In this document: positions 31,900-43,110 of the stretch, piece after piece | Position numbering within the stretch: position 1 is the stretch's first letter | How the letters are laid out: the number at the start of each line of letters is the position of its first letter | Assembly (NCBI GenBank): GCA_977006965.1 | Contig: OZ345372.1 | Coordinates: 1,178,001 to 1,242,000, forward strand | Length of the DNA stretch: 64,000 nucleotides | Direction: 5' to 3' | DNA from: Phymatolithon calcareum | Taxonomy: Eukaryota; Rhodophyta; Florideophyceae; Hapalidiales | Position numbers and translations under genes: made by a program | Notes under the pieces: generated by a model | Told to the model about the DNA's origin: nothing | What the model saw: the letters and a program-made list of their open reading frames with translations, nothing else | Databases searched by the model: none

Positions 31900-32770
31900 G
31901 CTTCTTATGCAATAACTTCTTGTGTATGTTTTCTGTCCTTCTCTGTTGCCGAAAGATCGCTCGCATAAGATGAGCGCCTGAAGCTCTTCTGCAACACTTG
32001 CGCAACGTTCAGAAATTTTAGTATGTCTAAAATGCACTGCGTAGATCTTGCACGGTGTACTCCTTCTACAGTAGATGCCAGTCTCCTCCGCTTGGACGAA
32101 GAGAACTTTCTAAACTTGATTATTATCCCCACTTTCTTGCAACCTGCATTACACTCCTTACACAACGCATCTTACGGAATGGTATCCCTGATCGCTTCTT
32201 CCCATGGACGCAACAGTCTGTTGCGTCCACGGGAAGAAGCGGTCACCATGGGGGCGCACTCCCCAATCAACTAATGTAATGTAAGATCACCTCCCGCTCA
32301 TCCACGTGATCTTCAGGAAGTTTCGAACTTGCAACAGGCTCAATTTTGTAAAATGGACAGCTCATGGACCTCGGTGCTTCAAAGGAACTTTCTGAACGTC
32401 CACAAGGCCCTATACGAAACCGTAGAAATTTACCCTTACAAGCTTATTCGCAGGTTGAATCGTTTCTTGGAATTCCATATGACTAGGCATCCAAATGCCT
32501 TCAACGCAAATCTCCTCGGACAACAATTATTCCATGAAGACCTAAAGTTGTGCATCCGGGCTTGTCCGCCAATGGCATCGATGCACCGCATGCTATCAGT
32601 GAACCATCATAGTGCTTCAAACTTGAATGCGTGTTCACAAGCAAGAACGGCAACGGAGGCCTTGGCGTTGTATGAACATCCAACTGCGCTTGCACTCACC
32701 GTCTCTTCCGGTATCATTTCATTTCTAAACCTATGCAAAATTTCCGAGCCCTCGGAGTTACAAGGTGTGT
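31900..32770 (-). mobile_element. third LINE 3' remnant, minus strand
   Basis: Minus-strand translation gives RNase H pieces (SYNAKASVAVLACEHAF, WFTDSMRCIDAIGGQARM) in about 32540-32690, then a decayed zinc-knuckle/tail region near 31905-32165 (ILDILKFLNVAQVLQKSF against the intact LEVLKFVNNEGLLDK). The DNA also resembles 27780-28700 directly, for example GCATCCAAATGGCTTCGACG against GCATCCAAATGCCTTCAACG. No open frame remains. Confidence 0.65.
32193..32241. repeat. 23 bp inverted repeat with 3 nt loop
   Basis: Arms 32193-32215 and 32219-32241 (CGCTTCTTCCCATGGACGC type) are complementary with one mismatch, separated by GTC. It sits inside the LINE remnant, where the other LINE copies have no such foldback. 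Confidence 0.9.
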
Positions 32771-33850
32771 TTCTATCATAAGGACGACATCCCTATCCTC
32801 GTCCCAACAATTCACATTCTGTTTAGAAACTATCGGGTTTTTGTCAGGCCTCTTTGTCACCGTTATCGAATGCAAGGAGCATATCCAGTACTTGCCGTGT
32901 TGGGGTCGTACTCTTCGACATCGCGTACGTCGAATATCTTACTCGTTGCGGTGTAGGAACCTTCATTCCATTAACCGAGACTCACTTGTCGTGCTGACGG
33001 TCGCAGACTAACTCAGAGGATATTTTGCGTACGCCGCAGTCGATCCATATTTCTAGGTCAGCCGATGTATGGAGTGCCCCTGTAGAATTAGTGTCTCTGC
33101 GGCTTATTGTGTGTACTGATGCAAGGAACTGCGAGCGGCCTGGAAATGCTCCTCATCTATCATGAGACGACCACAAAGTCAGCGCAAGACGCAGTCCTGA
33201 GGAAGTCCACTGAAGCGCCATTCCTCGACTGCCGCACGAAGGTGTTTATAATCTCTCTGAAGTGTTGCATTCTATCAGTCGGCGGATCGCTGTGCAGAGT
33301 GCTTCCTGTGCTATATGTTCTGCACAATTCTGCACGCTAATATGTCGAATACGAACATCTCTTTGGATTTGCACATCTTCGCTTTCAGAGATTATCGACT
33401 GCCAAATCTCCGAGGTGACACCGTGCGAGATGATACAGTATTCAAATATAGTATAGAGCGCCTATTAGTTGACTACAATAGTCGACTGGGATTAATGTCA
33501 CTGTTTGATTTCATGATTACTTTGGGTAATTCGCCAGGTAATCATGAAATCAAATTCATTGCTGATAGATCCGATAATTCATACACAACCCAGATTGGGA
33601 CCCGAAGATGAGCAAACGGCATGGCGGGAATGATACCCATGCATGGCTCTGACCAACTCCCTCCATTAACCTACGACGCTTCCTCCCCTGGTAATGACTT
33701 AGGCAAAGGGAACACTAGGCAATATGACCACACCTACCATTCAACAAGCGCAGCGCAGTTTGAAAACGGAAAAGTAATAAATAATTTACGTTGCTTGCTT
33801 CTGCTGTACAGTACGCAAGTTGCAAAAAGTAAACGCCCAGTTTCCAACAA
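32771..33850. other. unassigned interval
   Basis: No recognisable gene. It includes a perfect 17 bp inverted repeat (33504-33520 and 33538-33554, TTTGATTTCATGATTAC) with a 17 nt loop. The other short frames show no family. Confidence 0.5.
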
Positions 33851-36445
33851 TTAGTTAAGCCCAGCAATATCGCGGTACATCGTTACATATTCTCCCACAG
33901 CAAAATTATTCGCCTTCAACTTTCGTTCAAGCACTGACTGCGGCATGATCCACAGCAGCGATTCCCTTAATTTCACCATGATCCAACTACTAAGTTGTCC
34001 GAGAAACAGTTGCTTCCTCGACTCCGCCGCAACACCTTCAGCGAACGGTTTCCGACATCGCTCAAAGCGATAGAAAGCTTCAACATGTCCGTCAGGCTCT
34101 GCCCAAAACTTGCAAATTAGACTAGTTAGTACAAAAGCATCCTCCACCGCCAAACAAGCCCCCTGTCCCATATTTGGCGTCACCACATGAGCCGAATCGC
34201 CCACAAGCGCAACCCTATTCGAACTCCATCTTGATAATCCCGCGGAATCTTCGATCGCATGCATGTAAAACGCATCCTCCGCAGTAGCGTCATGAAGTGT
34301 ACGCAACGGCTCCGGCCAGGGACATTTTCCCATTTTTCCTCGTCGATCCGGCATTGCAGACATTGATTGTTTCACCCACCAGTAGGCAACACCGCCGTCC
34401 GCCGACATGTATCCAAACGATGATCTTAATCCAGCGCCATAGTTTATCCGCATTGTGTGCGATTCCGGCTCATCTGGGAACAGATTGCGTACCCGACGTT
34501 CCATTTCATTATCATCTGCGTCACGGAAACGAAGCACGCCTCGATAACACACCTCGCCGCAAAATCGAATAGCATCATCACCAAGATCAGGATGCACGTG
34601 CTTGCGCATGACGGAACGTGCACCGTCGCAACCCAGTGCAATACGCGAGTGAATGGAAATCCGTGTCATTGACTCTGAGTCAGGAGTTTGCTTTTCATAT
34701 TCCACAGTGACTGATTCCGTCTCCTCACATTCCGACACATGCACCACAGTGGCACCGTAAACGATGAGCGATTCATCTACGAGTTGACGCAACGCGTCCA
34801 TGAGTTCCATTCGAGGAACAAGAACGAACTGCTCCCCTGTTTCCTCCGTTACAGCCTCCATGTTAATGGTCTTCAAGATTGTCGCGGACACATTATCGGT
34901 AACAGCGTCCGGGAAATCCATGTTGCACATATGCACCTTTCGCAACGGGAAACAAAACGTTTCAAAGAAACTGGCTGGCACACCGAGTTCCTTAAGAATG
35001 GCAATGGCACCAGGCCACAGCGCAAGATCAGCCCCCGTTTCCGCACTGTGCCGGCTCTCGCGTCGCTCCAATACGAGCACATCGAGTCCCATACGAGTCA
35101 GCGCTGCCGCGGACACAAGTCCGGCGACTCCAGCGCCAACAACGACCACATCAGCCGAAGCATGAAGGCCTTCCTTGCCCGCCATAGTCAGCATAGATTT
35201 TTCGACTGTCACTCTGTGCTTCCCGCCTGTTCCACCTCGATTTCGCAGTGCTGGGGATTCCTCATACGTATCGGACAGGCTGTCGCTAGAACTGTCAGTA
35301 TTCTCCCCTGTGTCATTGCTGGTTGCAGGTCCGTTCATCTTTGACTTGTTTCCAAGAAGAGCGCTCTTGACACCCGGCTGTCCGTAGAACGATATGGCAA
35401 CACTATCAGACGATGTCTTGGCGCGTGCGGCCTCTTGCGCTGCCTTGAGTTCTGCGGCACGTTTGCGACCTTTCCGCACGTTATCGAAGCTAATCCATGC
35501 AAACGCGATTGCAATTAGATGATAAAATCTGAAGCCTTTAGCGGGTGCAAACCACAGAGTATGAATTAGTACACCCCACACTAGCAACGTCGAGTGCAAT
35601 AATCCAGGTCCCAATAGCGTGTTCATTCGATACGGAACTTTACGCAGAAGAACGCGAGAAATGCGTGCACCGTACGGCAAACTTGGCATTACGAACAACA
35701 GCACGGCAGGCGTGCGGTCCATAATGGCAATGAACGTAGCCACGAGATAAGCGGATAGCATGAGCGCGGCATGCAATCGGGCGGAGACATAGTCACCGAG
35801 ATAGACGGCCAATGTAATTTTACCGGCTGCCCAATCCGGTCGACGATCTGCGAGATTCAAAAGGAGAAACAGTGATACCTTCACGAGCACTGGAGGTACA
35901 ACGAGAATGGAAAGGCGACGATCGTACCACGGAAAGGCACCGGAGACGCCGTTTTGCACCGCGGCTGCAAAGTATGGTAGTAAGACGTTAGTAACGAGCG
36001 CAGCATCAATTTCACCGAGACAGCGATGATTCAATTTCACAGGCTCTGCAGAATAAGCCCATGCGAGCAGCATAATGACGACACCGACCGGTTGAGCACG
36101 AGCCGGCACAATGAACTTGAGGACAATAGCAGCGAGAAATAAGCAAAAGTAACCGAGGAAATTGGCCAGATGTTTGGTAGCAAGATTTTTGTGAAGCACC
36201 TTACTTCCACCGGTGATAGGTGTGGAATAGCGATTCAATGCATCGGAACGGAAATCGGCAACCTCTCCCAGAAAATGCGTCATGAATTGCGTTAGCACAA
36301 CGAAAAGCCAACCCGCGAAATAAGGTGCTGGTAGAACGAAACCGCGAGCACCCAGCACAGCGCCTGCAAGATAGGTGACGGCGGAGATGACGGTCATATT
36401 TGCGCGCGCGAGGCGCAGGATAATCCACGGGGAAGCGCTAGTCAT
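33851..36445 (-). CDS. UbiA-type prenyltransferase fused to FAD-dependent monooxygenase
   Basis: 864 residues from the first ATG in the frame (36443-36445 on plus). Residues about 1-330 form a multi-span UbiA domain. The first Asp-rich motif is EVADFRSDALNRYSTPITGG (about 58-77) and the second is LADRRPDWAAGKITLAVYLG (about 195-215), the metal-diphosphate binding pair of the MenA/HPT-like branch. A polar linker rich in Ser/Lys spans about 330-425. Residues about 430-850 form a class A flavin monooxygenase: VVVVGAGVAGL (Rossmann GxGxxG, about 433-440) and GDSAHVVTPNMGQGACLAVE (about 748-767). The polypeptide probably attaches a prenyl chain to a ring and then hydroxylates or epoxidises the product at a membrane. 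Substrates are unknown. The frame is intact, with no intron and no stop between the halves. Confidence 0.88.
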   Translation of the reverse strand: MTSASPWIILRLARANMTVISAVTYLAGAVLGARGFVLPAPYFAGWLFVVLTQFMTHFLGEVADFRSDALNRYSTPITGGSKVLHKNLATKHLANFLGYFCLFLAAIVLKFIVPARAQPVGVVIMLLAWAYSAEPVKLNHRCLGEIDAALVTNVLLPYFAAAVQNGVSGAFPWYDRRLSILVVPPVLVKVSLFLLLNLADRRPDWAAGKITLAVYLGDYVSARLHAALMLSAYLVATFIAIMDRTPAVLLFVMPSLPYGARISRVLLRKVPYRMNTLLGPGLLHSTLLVWGVLIHTLWFAPAKGFRFYHLIAIAFAWISFDNVRKGRKRAAELKAAQEAARAKTSSDSVAISFYGQPGVKSALLGNKSKMNGPATSNDTGENTDSSSDSLSDTYEESPALRNRGGTGGKHRVTVEKSMLTMAGKEGLHASADVVVVGAGVAGLVSAAALTRMGLDVLVLERRESRHSAETGADLALWPGAIAILKELGVPASFFETFCFPLRKVHMCNMDFPDAVTDNVSATILKTINMEAVTEETGEQFVLVPRMELMDALRQLVDESLIVYGATVVHVSECEETESVTVEYEKQTPDSESMTRISIHSRIALGCDGARSVMRKHVHPDLGDDAIRFCGEVCYRGVLRFRDADDNEMERRVRNLFPDEPESHTMRINYGAGLRSSFGYMSADGGVAYWWVKQSMSAMPDRRGKMGKCPWPEPLRTLHDATAEDAFYMHAIEDSAGLSRWSSNRVALVGDSAHVVTPNMGQGACLAVEDAFVLTSLICKFWAEPDGHVEAFYRFERCRKPFAEGVAAESRKQLFLGQLSSWIMVKLRESLLWIMPQSVLERKLKANNFAVGEYVTMYRDIAGLN

Positions 36446-37960
36446 GATGAAAGGGAACAGGTGGGTGGGGATCAGATGCGGGGAATGGGGACGGGACGCC
36501 GGAGGGGATGATCCCCTTTTGGGGAAGGCGTGGGGAGGATGCGGGAGGCAATGGGGTGGGCATCGAAGTGAGGGACGGGCGGTGGGGAAGTGGGATACAT
36601 AAAAGGTAGGAGAAGCCTCATAGTGCGCGATTTTGCGGGACTGCAGTAACAGTTCTGTCGATGCGAGCCATGAGGTGGTACCACGTGCAATTTTGCGATT
36701 CGTAACATAGATTGCGAGAATTGCAATGATTTGTGAAGAGCGGGAATCATAACGACAACTGGCCATTGAGGGAATGCTGTGCGTATTCGAGGCGTGTCGC
36801 CGTCTAATTTCATTACTTCATTACCCGCATCGTCCGCCGTGAAGGCACGGGCCTTCTGTAATGGGAGTCGTCCATACAAATGTGGTTTAAGCCATGAGAC
36901 ATCCCTGCTGGAGTTTATGGCGGAGTGGACGTAATTAAGTTTACGTTTTATGACCTTACAGTCCTATAGCGCATGGACTGATTACAAAATATCATTTCTT
37001 ACTAAAAAATGCACTTTCGGAACATTGCTGTACACTACAACTGCTGGATTGACGATGCCACTGTGCAGAGTGATAGCTGTAATCTGACGTTGAATTCGAA
37101 CAAGAAATAGCCATTTCTGTCACCACTGACGAGTATTCACAATACTTGACATAGCCTTTCATTACTGTATGGAATGTTAATCATAAAACCCTACAATACA
37201 GAAAATTACGAAATGCTGGGGCGGACGAAATGTATGATTAGTTTTTAAATTTTTGGAGACTGCGGGAATTGCAGCTGCAGCTTGAAACACAGTTTTCTGA
37301 CCCACAGTTTCACGTTATGGCCTTTCCCGAAACAGATGAGCTCTTCAAAGACAATTGTCTTTAAATAGACACTTCTAGGCTAAATTATTGTGGTGCTTCC
37401 ATCTACAGTATAGTAAACTAGTTAAAGCGAATGTGAGGTCTATTCTTTTCTTTTTCCTTCGTATCTCGAACCTTTTCTTTGCCCCCTTTCAAAAGGCCAC
37501 TCAATCTTCTTCAGGTCTCGTTGAGCATGAATGACCGGGATGCCACCAATAAAGGAGAGTATTAAAAAGCGTTTTGGGAGCCAGTGAATACGATAGATAG
37601 TTTGGCCGATGGCTCTGATGTGGGCAAGACCTTCCACCTTCTGTTCTTCCATCACCGCGGAGTGTAAACAGTCCATGGAAAACCAGAAACGTAAAGCGCT
37701 GCTCCATGTTTGAGCAATGTAAATTCTCTTATTTTCATTGGATGCTACTATACAGTACAGACTGGATGTTTATTGTGCTCGAATCCCACTCTGCAGCTAG
37801 AAAGCATCGTGCAGACTCATGCTACAGAGAGCGGAGTGGAGGGAAGGTTACTGCATAATACAGTAGAGGCGAATGCAGGATTCCCCTGGCGCTGCAAATA
37901 GAGTGCATTACTGTTGCAGGTCTAGAAGAAAGCTGCGCGCTGCTAAATTAGAGCTACAGT

Positions 37961-37980
37961 AGAGATGGCATGCCATCTCT
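37961..37980. repeat. 20 bp perfect palindrome
   Basis: AGAGATGGCATGCCATCTCT is its own reverse complement. It lies 24 bases upstream of the large foldback at 38005. Confidence 0.95.
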
Positions 37981-38004
37981 AGCTCCAGTAGGGGTGAATT
38001 TAGC

Positions 38005-38092
38005 TATGGATAAATATGTTTCATAGACTCTTCTTCTGCTAGAACGAACATTTTTTAGCGGAGGAAGAGTCTATGAAACATATTTATCCATA
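38005..38092. repeat. 29 bp perfect inverted repeat (foldback)
   Basis: Arms 38005-38033 and 38064-38092 (beginning TATGGATAAATATGTTTCAT) are exact complements around a 30 nt spacer. The length and perfection suggest a young foldback element or a hairpin RNA source. Confidence 0.9.
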
Positions 38093-40574
38093 ACTATCAT
38101 ACATTCACATGTGAAAACAGCAGGTCCTGTACTAAATTATCGTCGTATATTCCTGTGACTCCTCGTTAAAAATGCGGCTCACTTTCCTCTGACAACTGCT
38201 GTTGCCGTTTCATCATTGGTCCTCCTCTTTGTGACTCAGTACTGCAGTGACTCCTTTCATGTTCTCGTATGAAGCAGTATTATTGCAAGCTGAGAAGGGA
38301 ACATTCTAAGCTTCGAGATGAAAATGATTATCGACCATCAAATACAGTATGATTTATACTCTTCAGGAGCAGTGTAGTCGCATGCCTGGACGCAGACGGA
38401 TATGGCTCTACAGGTGTTGAACCACACTTGTCTTATAAACATGGTCGTGATACAGTACAATACAGTATATTGCGCGCATGTGAACACTTTTTCCGGCTTT
38501 CGCGCCCGGTTGTCATCAAAGGCAGACATTGCGTTCACTCGCTGGAACCCAAACGTCAATCAACACACAGTTTGGGGGCAGTTTCACCGTCAGGTCGTCA
38601 AGTTGCGACTGACGACGAAAACCTCAACTGATTTGGTTTCTTCGTAAATTGGCTGCAAACTGGGAATTGAGGGCTTAACTAAATTAAAGCAGCATATGGT
38701 TCTGTAGATATTAAACTTGACTAGGATAAAAACGTCTCTTTAACTCGTCATTCGTTCCCAGGTGCACTCTTTTCTACCACGGACTCTGTTATCAATCAAA
38801 GTGCATCGTGCATTCTATATATGCAGCTTCATTGTTAAAACTGCATTATCCTCTCCTGGTACGAGTCAAGCACGAATTTGGGGACAGTACGGTCATCATG
38901 TGATCGAACTATAACTTATGAGGCCCAGATCAATTTAGATTTCTACTTCTCACATTTGTGAGATCTGTAAAAGATGGGCATGAACATGTGATTCCACGAC
39001 TCGGCAGTCCTCTCGCCCAAAACTCTTCAACTTCATAAAATGTCTGAAGAATGAGTGGCAAGATCGACATTTAAGTATGCACATACAGCACAAAACAGTA
39101 GCTCTTGCGTATGATATCACGCCCCTCGACTCTCTATCACATGTCGTCAAGGGAAGACCACAAACACTTGTGTAAGTGGAATATCTTCAAGGGATCTAAG
39201 GACAAATTACACGCACACTCTGTCTCTTTCGAATACAAACTTGGTTGGCCAAAGAATGCGCACAGTGTTGAAACAATATGATAGGACGACTAGGCTAAAG
39301 ATGTGTGTCCCTGATCTGGAACATGTGTGAACCTATGATGTAATGTATATGAAGGATGTGTATCCTCACGACACACACTGTGGGCCTTACGCCTTTTAGG
39401 GAAATGTCGGAGTTCATAATTTACATTATATAACTGCCGTGATGAAAAAGAAATCATGTATAGTTATACAATGCACGGATTATATTAATTTTGTTGCATG
39501 CTGACTGTAGTGTACGGACCGTGCTAGTTGTCAGCTTTCAACACTGCTCCATTAATGATATTTTTTACCTTTTTATGCGATACTAAGAAGTATCCCACAT
39601 AAATTAGGGGCAGTTGGGAAGACCCCAGAACGCCATGACACACAAAAAGCACAGATGGATCATCGAAACGTTGAAGGTTTTCGACGAGAGGCTACATTAC
39701 TGTAGTCTCCCTAGGACAAGGAAGAATGCAAAAGAGAAGACGCTCTCTAAGCCACTCGTTTCATTTACAGAAGCTCCCTATTGCATTACTCCGCGGGGTA
39801 AATTTGGTAAATGTGTCGTGTACCACATTCGAATTTGCTGAAACTGATATAATATGATGTAGCCTACAACTTCATTCTCTGTCTTATCGTCAAGTACTGT
39901 AGATAAGACTACGCATCTTCTCCGTCCGGCTGCACAAGGTTAAAACAAGTGCGGTTTTGGTTTACCGTCAGGGGATCTGTGATGTTTTATTAAAAGCTCA
40001 CAAAACCTCAATTTGAGTAACAGTGCAACTTCCCACTGTCTTCCGCGTCGGTCACACTCTATTCTGCTAACATCCCTGAAGTTGAATTTCTCTTCCCGCG
40101 AGGGCCCGAGTGAGTCTTTTGCATTCATATTCCGTCTCCTGGTCCATTTCCGTAGATAGTAGTGCTTGTTGGAGCGCTACGAGCTCAATCAAAGCACCGG
40201 TTCCGGTTTTATGGTCAGGAGCCCCCAGGTACTACTGGTAGTACTAGGGCCTCCCGGCGTGGAAGAAAGAGAAAACTAACGCTTTGGATATCTCGCTCAT
40301 ATTAAGACGCCTCCGATCGCTGAGAAAAGCCGAAAAAGGGGAAAACGGAGAAAAGTCAGTTTATATGAGACCAAACTAATCGCCTGTGACGACTCGGGAC
40401 ATGGATCTCGCTTGCGGGGTTCATTCAGTGCTGTTTTGGGTCAGTCCTGCGGGTCAGGACAAGAGGCAGGCATCGGTCAGTTTCTTACGCTCTCGTTTGG
40501 GCCATTTGGGCTTAGCTAGCTCCTTGCGGACTGTGCGCATGTGGGTAATGTCACTTACTCCGTAGCGTTCTAGA

Positions 40575-41060
40575 ACCATTTCATTCATTCATTTTGCCTT
40601 TTAGCAGCGATTCGCGGGCCTAAGTTTCTTCCATTCTATCCTATCGTTAGCGAGTCTGACTGCGGCTTTGGAGAGTCCGCCGCAGTTCTATGTCGCATCG
40701 TGGAGTTTGGTGAAGAAACTTATTTCTTCCCGAGTGCCTTCTCTGCCTCTTGCACGACCCTTTCGGGACGGGTTCCTTAGGATCTTGCGCAGCTCGCGAG
40801 TGTGTGCATCGCAGGGCATGAAAATCTCGTTCTAAAAACCAGACTAGGGTCCCAAGGAATATACAGAAGAACCAGTACAAGCAGAGGGTCTGGTGCACTT
40901 TGCGTGTCAGGCAAGCCGTGGGTTCTCCATTTGGGAATTCGGCGCTTCGGGACACGCGCGGCATCTTCTTGTGTCCATCTTGAGGATATGGTCTCCAGCG
41001 GGCTGCATTCAGAGCGGGTCGCAGAGTGTGCAAGGCAGGTAGTATGATCTTGTTTTGTCA
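40575..41060 (-). mobile_element. LINE 3' end, minus strand, with ATGAATGAATGAAA tail
   Basis: On the minus strand the sequence ends CAAAATGAATGAATGAAAT, the same tail type as two plus-strand fragments downstream. A 129-codon minus frame (40647-41033) just upstream of the tail ends ELRRTLQSRSQTR and is probably the C-terminal stub of a LINE ORF2. Confidence 0.5.
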
Positions 41061-41639
41061 GCCAGTGTTCATACTCATCGACGCAGTCAGTGCCATTCTG
41101 TTGAGTCCCTTCTAGTTGTGCGGCAGTTGCGCTTGCAGGTCAGATCTTCGCGTGGCTATGAGCGGGAGGTCCAGTAGTTGTCGGGCGCGGGTGCGAGACT
41201 TGGGATTGAGCGTAGGGAGCATGTACCTGAGGGCTGTCAAAGATATAGATTGTCTTGTTACAGAGCAGCTGCTAGGCCCCAGGTGCAGTCCATATTCAGC
41301 GAAAGGTCAAAGCTGTGTAGTAGAATGGTGCTGATGGGCGTCCGGGAGGCTGGGAATGCACTCGAGCGTTCGGAGAGCGGAGAAAACTTCGGCCCCTGGA
41401 GTACCGATAATCTCACTCCGGGGAACTATAGAATACTATACAAATCAATACAATGATGGCTATTGTTATCTCCCAAGTCACACTCTCTGCCCCACCTTGT
41501 TTGTCGTCCTAATCGATTTTGATGGCACTGCGCTTTATGCAGAACACTTCGTTTGAGGTCTTGTGTTGATCGCGATGTTTTCGACTTTCTGTCTGTCCCG
41601 TTATCGCATGGTTCGTCAAGTGCTACTTCACTGAGTCCG

Positions 41640-41795
41640 ACCAACCCCAGAGTCAATCTTTGACGACGTCTCGAACCTCGACGTGCAAATAGCAGTCAAA
41701 CTCGAAACGAATAGATTAGAATGGAAGAAAGCTTAGGCCCTCAAAGTGTTGCTAGCCCCACAAGGGGAATACGCAAAATGAATGAATGTCCCGTT
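41640..41795 (+). mobile_element. LINE 3' tail fragment
   Basis: TTAGGCCCTCAAAGTG ... TGCTAGCCCC ... CGCAAAATGAATGAATG parallels 42690-42802 and the complement of 40575. A shared 3' end with TGAA-type tail indicates independent 5'-truncated insertions of one LINE family. Confidence 0.55.
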
Positions 41796-42689
41796 ATCTG
41801 TGGCTCGCATAATGGTCGTGCATAGTGCACGTGATTTTCTAAAGTGCAAATGACACACGCAAATCACGATCCTAGCGAACGGAGCGTGAAAATGTTTACG
41901 CCTCATTGTTCAAGACGGCCAAAGACACAACGGGACATATAGACTTCTCTCTTGAAAGTCCATGCGACTTTGGATGCGTTTTCAAAAATTGTTTATCGGA
42001 ATAGATTCGAGAGAATACCAGACGCAGGCATATTCCTCTCGACATTATTGATGCGAGAAGTACCTGCAGTCTATTTTGGCCGGGCTACCGCTGGAGTATC
42101 GACATTGCAGGAACAAAGAAAGTTGACAAAACTGTGCGCGAATTGTGCTCAGTTTTTCCAAATTTTCTCGTTCTCAATGCTCTCTGTTCTCCAATAGGTG
42201 TCCGTATGTTGGAACAGACCGTATTGCAATCAAGGGCGTTCCTTGCGTGAGGTGCAGAGATGTACGAGATGATGCATGCATGGTGAAAACTCTTTCGACC
42301 GTAGCATAGTATCGCAATAGTTTTCTCTGCGCAACAGCGCACTCAGTTTGCTTACTGTGTCACCCCGATAACTTTTCTCTCTCCTCCGGGCTAAACATGT
42401 CATTTTCAATGACACTGCTAGCAGGGCGCTTTGCGAATGCGAATGGATGAAGATGCATGTCCTCTTCGAGATATACCTGTCCCGCCATGCATCCGAGCAT
42501 GACACAGAATCCCATTGGTCCTTACAAGACGAGGCGTCCAGCAAGGGGAGTGGAGGACACCGAGAAGACAATCGGGAAGCTGCAGCTTCCCGATTGCCTT
42601 CACGGAGTTACTCCACTCAAATCACCGCTGTAGTGCTATGTAAACCATCAACCTTGAAACTGCGTTGCACACATTCCCGGACCTACCCT

Positions 42690-42802
42690 ACATCTCGCTG
42701 ACGATAACTTACGGATTATAGAGTGGAAAGAAGTGTAGGTCCTCGAACCGCTGACAATGTTAGCCCCTTTTGAAAGCTCAAAATGAATGAAATGAAATCT
42801 CC
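42690..42802 (+). mobile_element. LINE 3' tail fragment
   Basis: GTAGGTCCTCGAACCG ... TGTTAGCCCC ... CTCAAAATGAATGAAATG is a diverged copy of the 41640-41795 tail. It lies about 310 bp upstream of the JmjC gene start. Confidence 0.55.
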
Positions 42803-43110
42803 TCTGCCATTTCCTCCTCCTGCTTACGCCGTCAACGGATTGATTTTTCCACTTACATCACCTTACAGGACACGTTTTCACATCAATGAAATGACCATCC
42901 TTGCTGTTACATTTGAAATTGTACCCGTTGAATTCAATTGATCGATGGTCCCTACTGACACTGTCCACCTTCAATTTGCAAGGTGTCAAAATACATCCAT
43001 CGCGAACTGCCATGTTGACATCAACAATACTCCATCGCCGGCGTGTGCATCCTACGTCGACCGAAATCGCGTCCATGCTCCTACTCCCAACCCCAATCTG
43101 TAGTACCACG

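Larger units (their letters stand above)
36446..43110. other. 6.7 kb gene-poor region
   Basis: No host gene is supportable. It contains a G-rich promoter-like stretch (36450-36600), a 20 bp palindrome and a 29 bp foldback near 38 kb, three LINE 3' tails (separate entries) and an unassigned 75-codon frame at 39614-39841. The remaining sequence is unremarkable AT-rich DNA. Confidence 0.55.

Noticed and set aside
34739-35344. 201-codon plus-strand frame inside the UbiA-monooxygenase gene
   Set aside because: Antisense shadow of a conserved domain; no independent motif.
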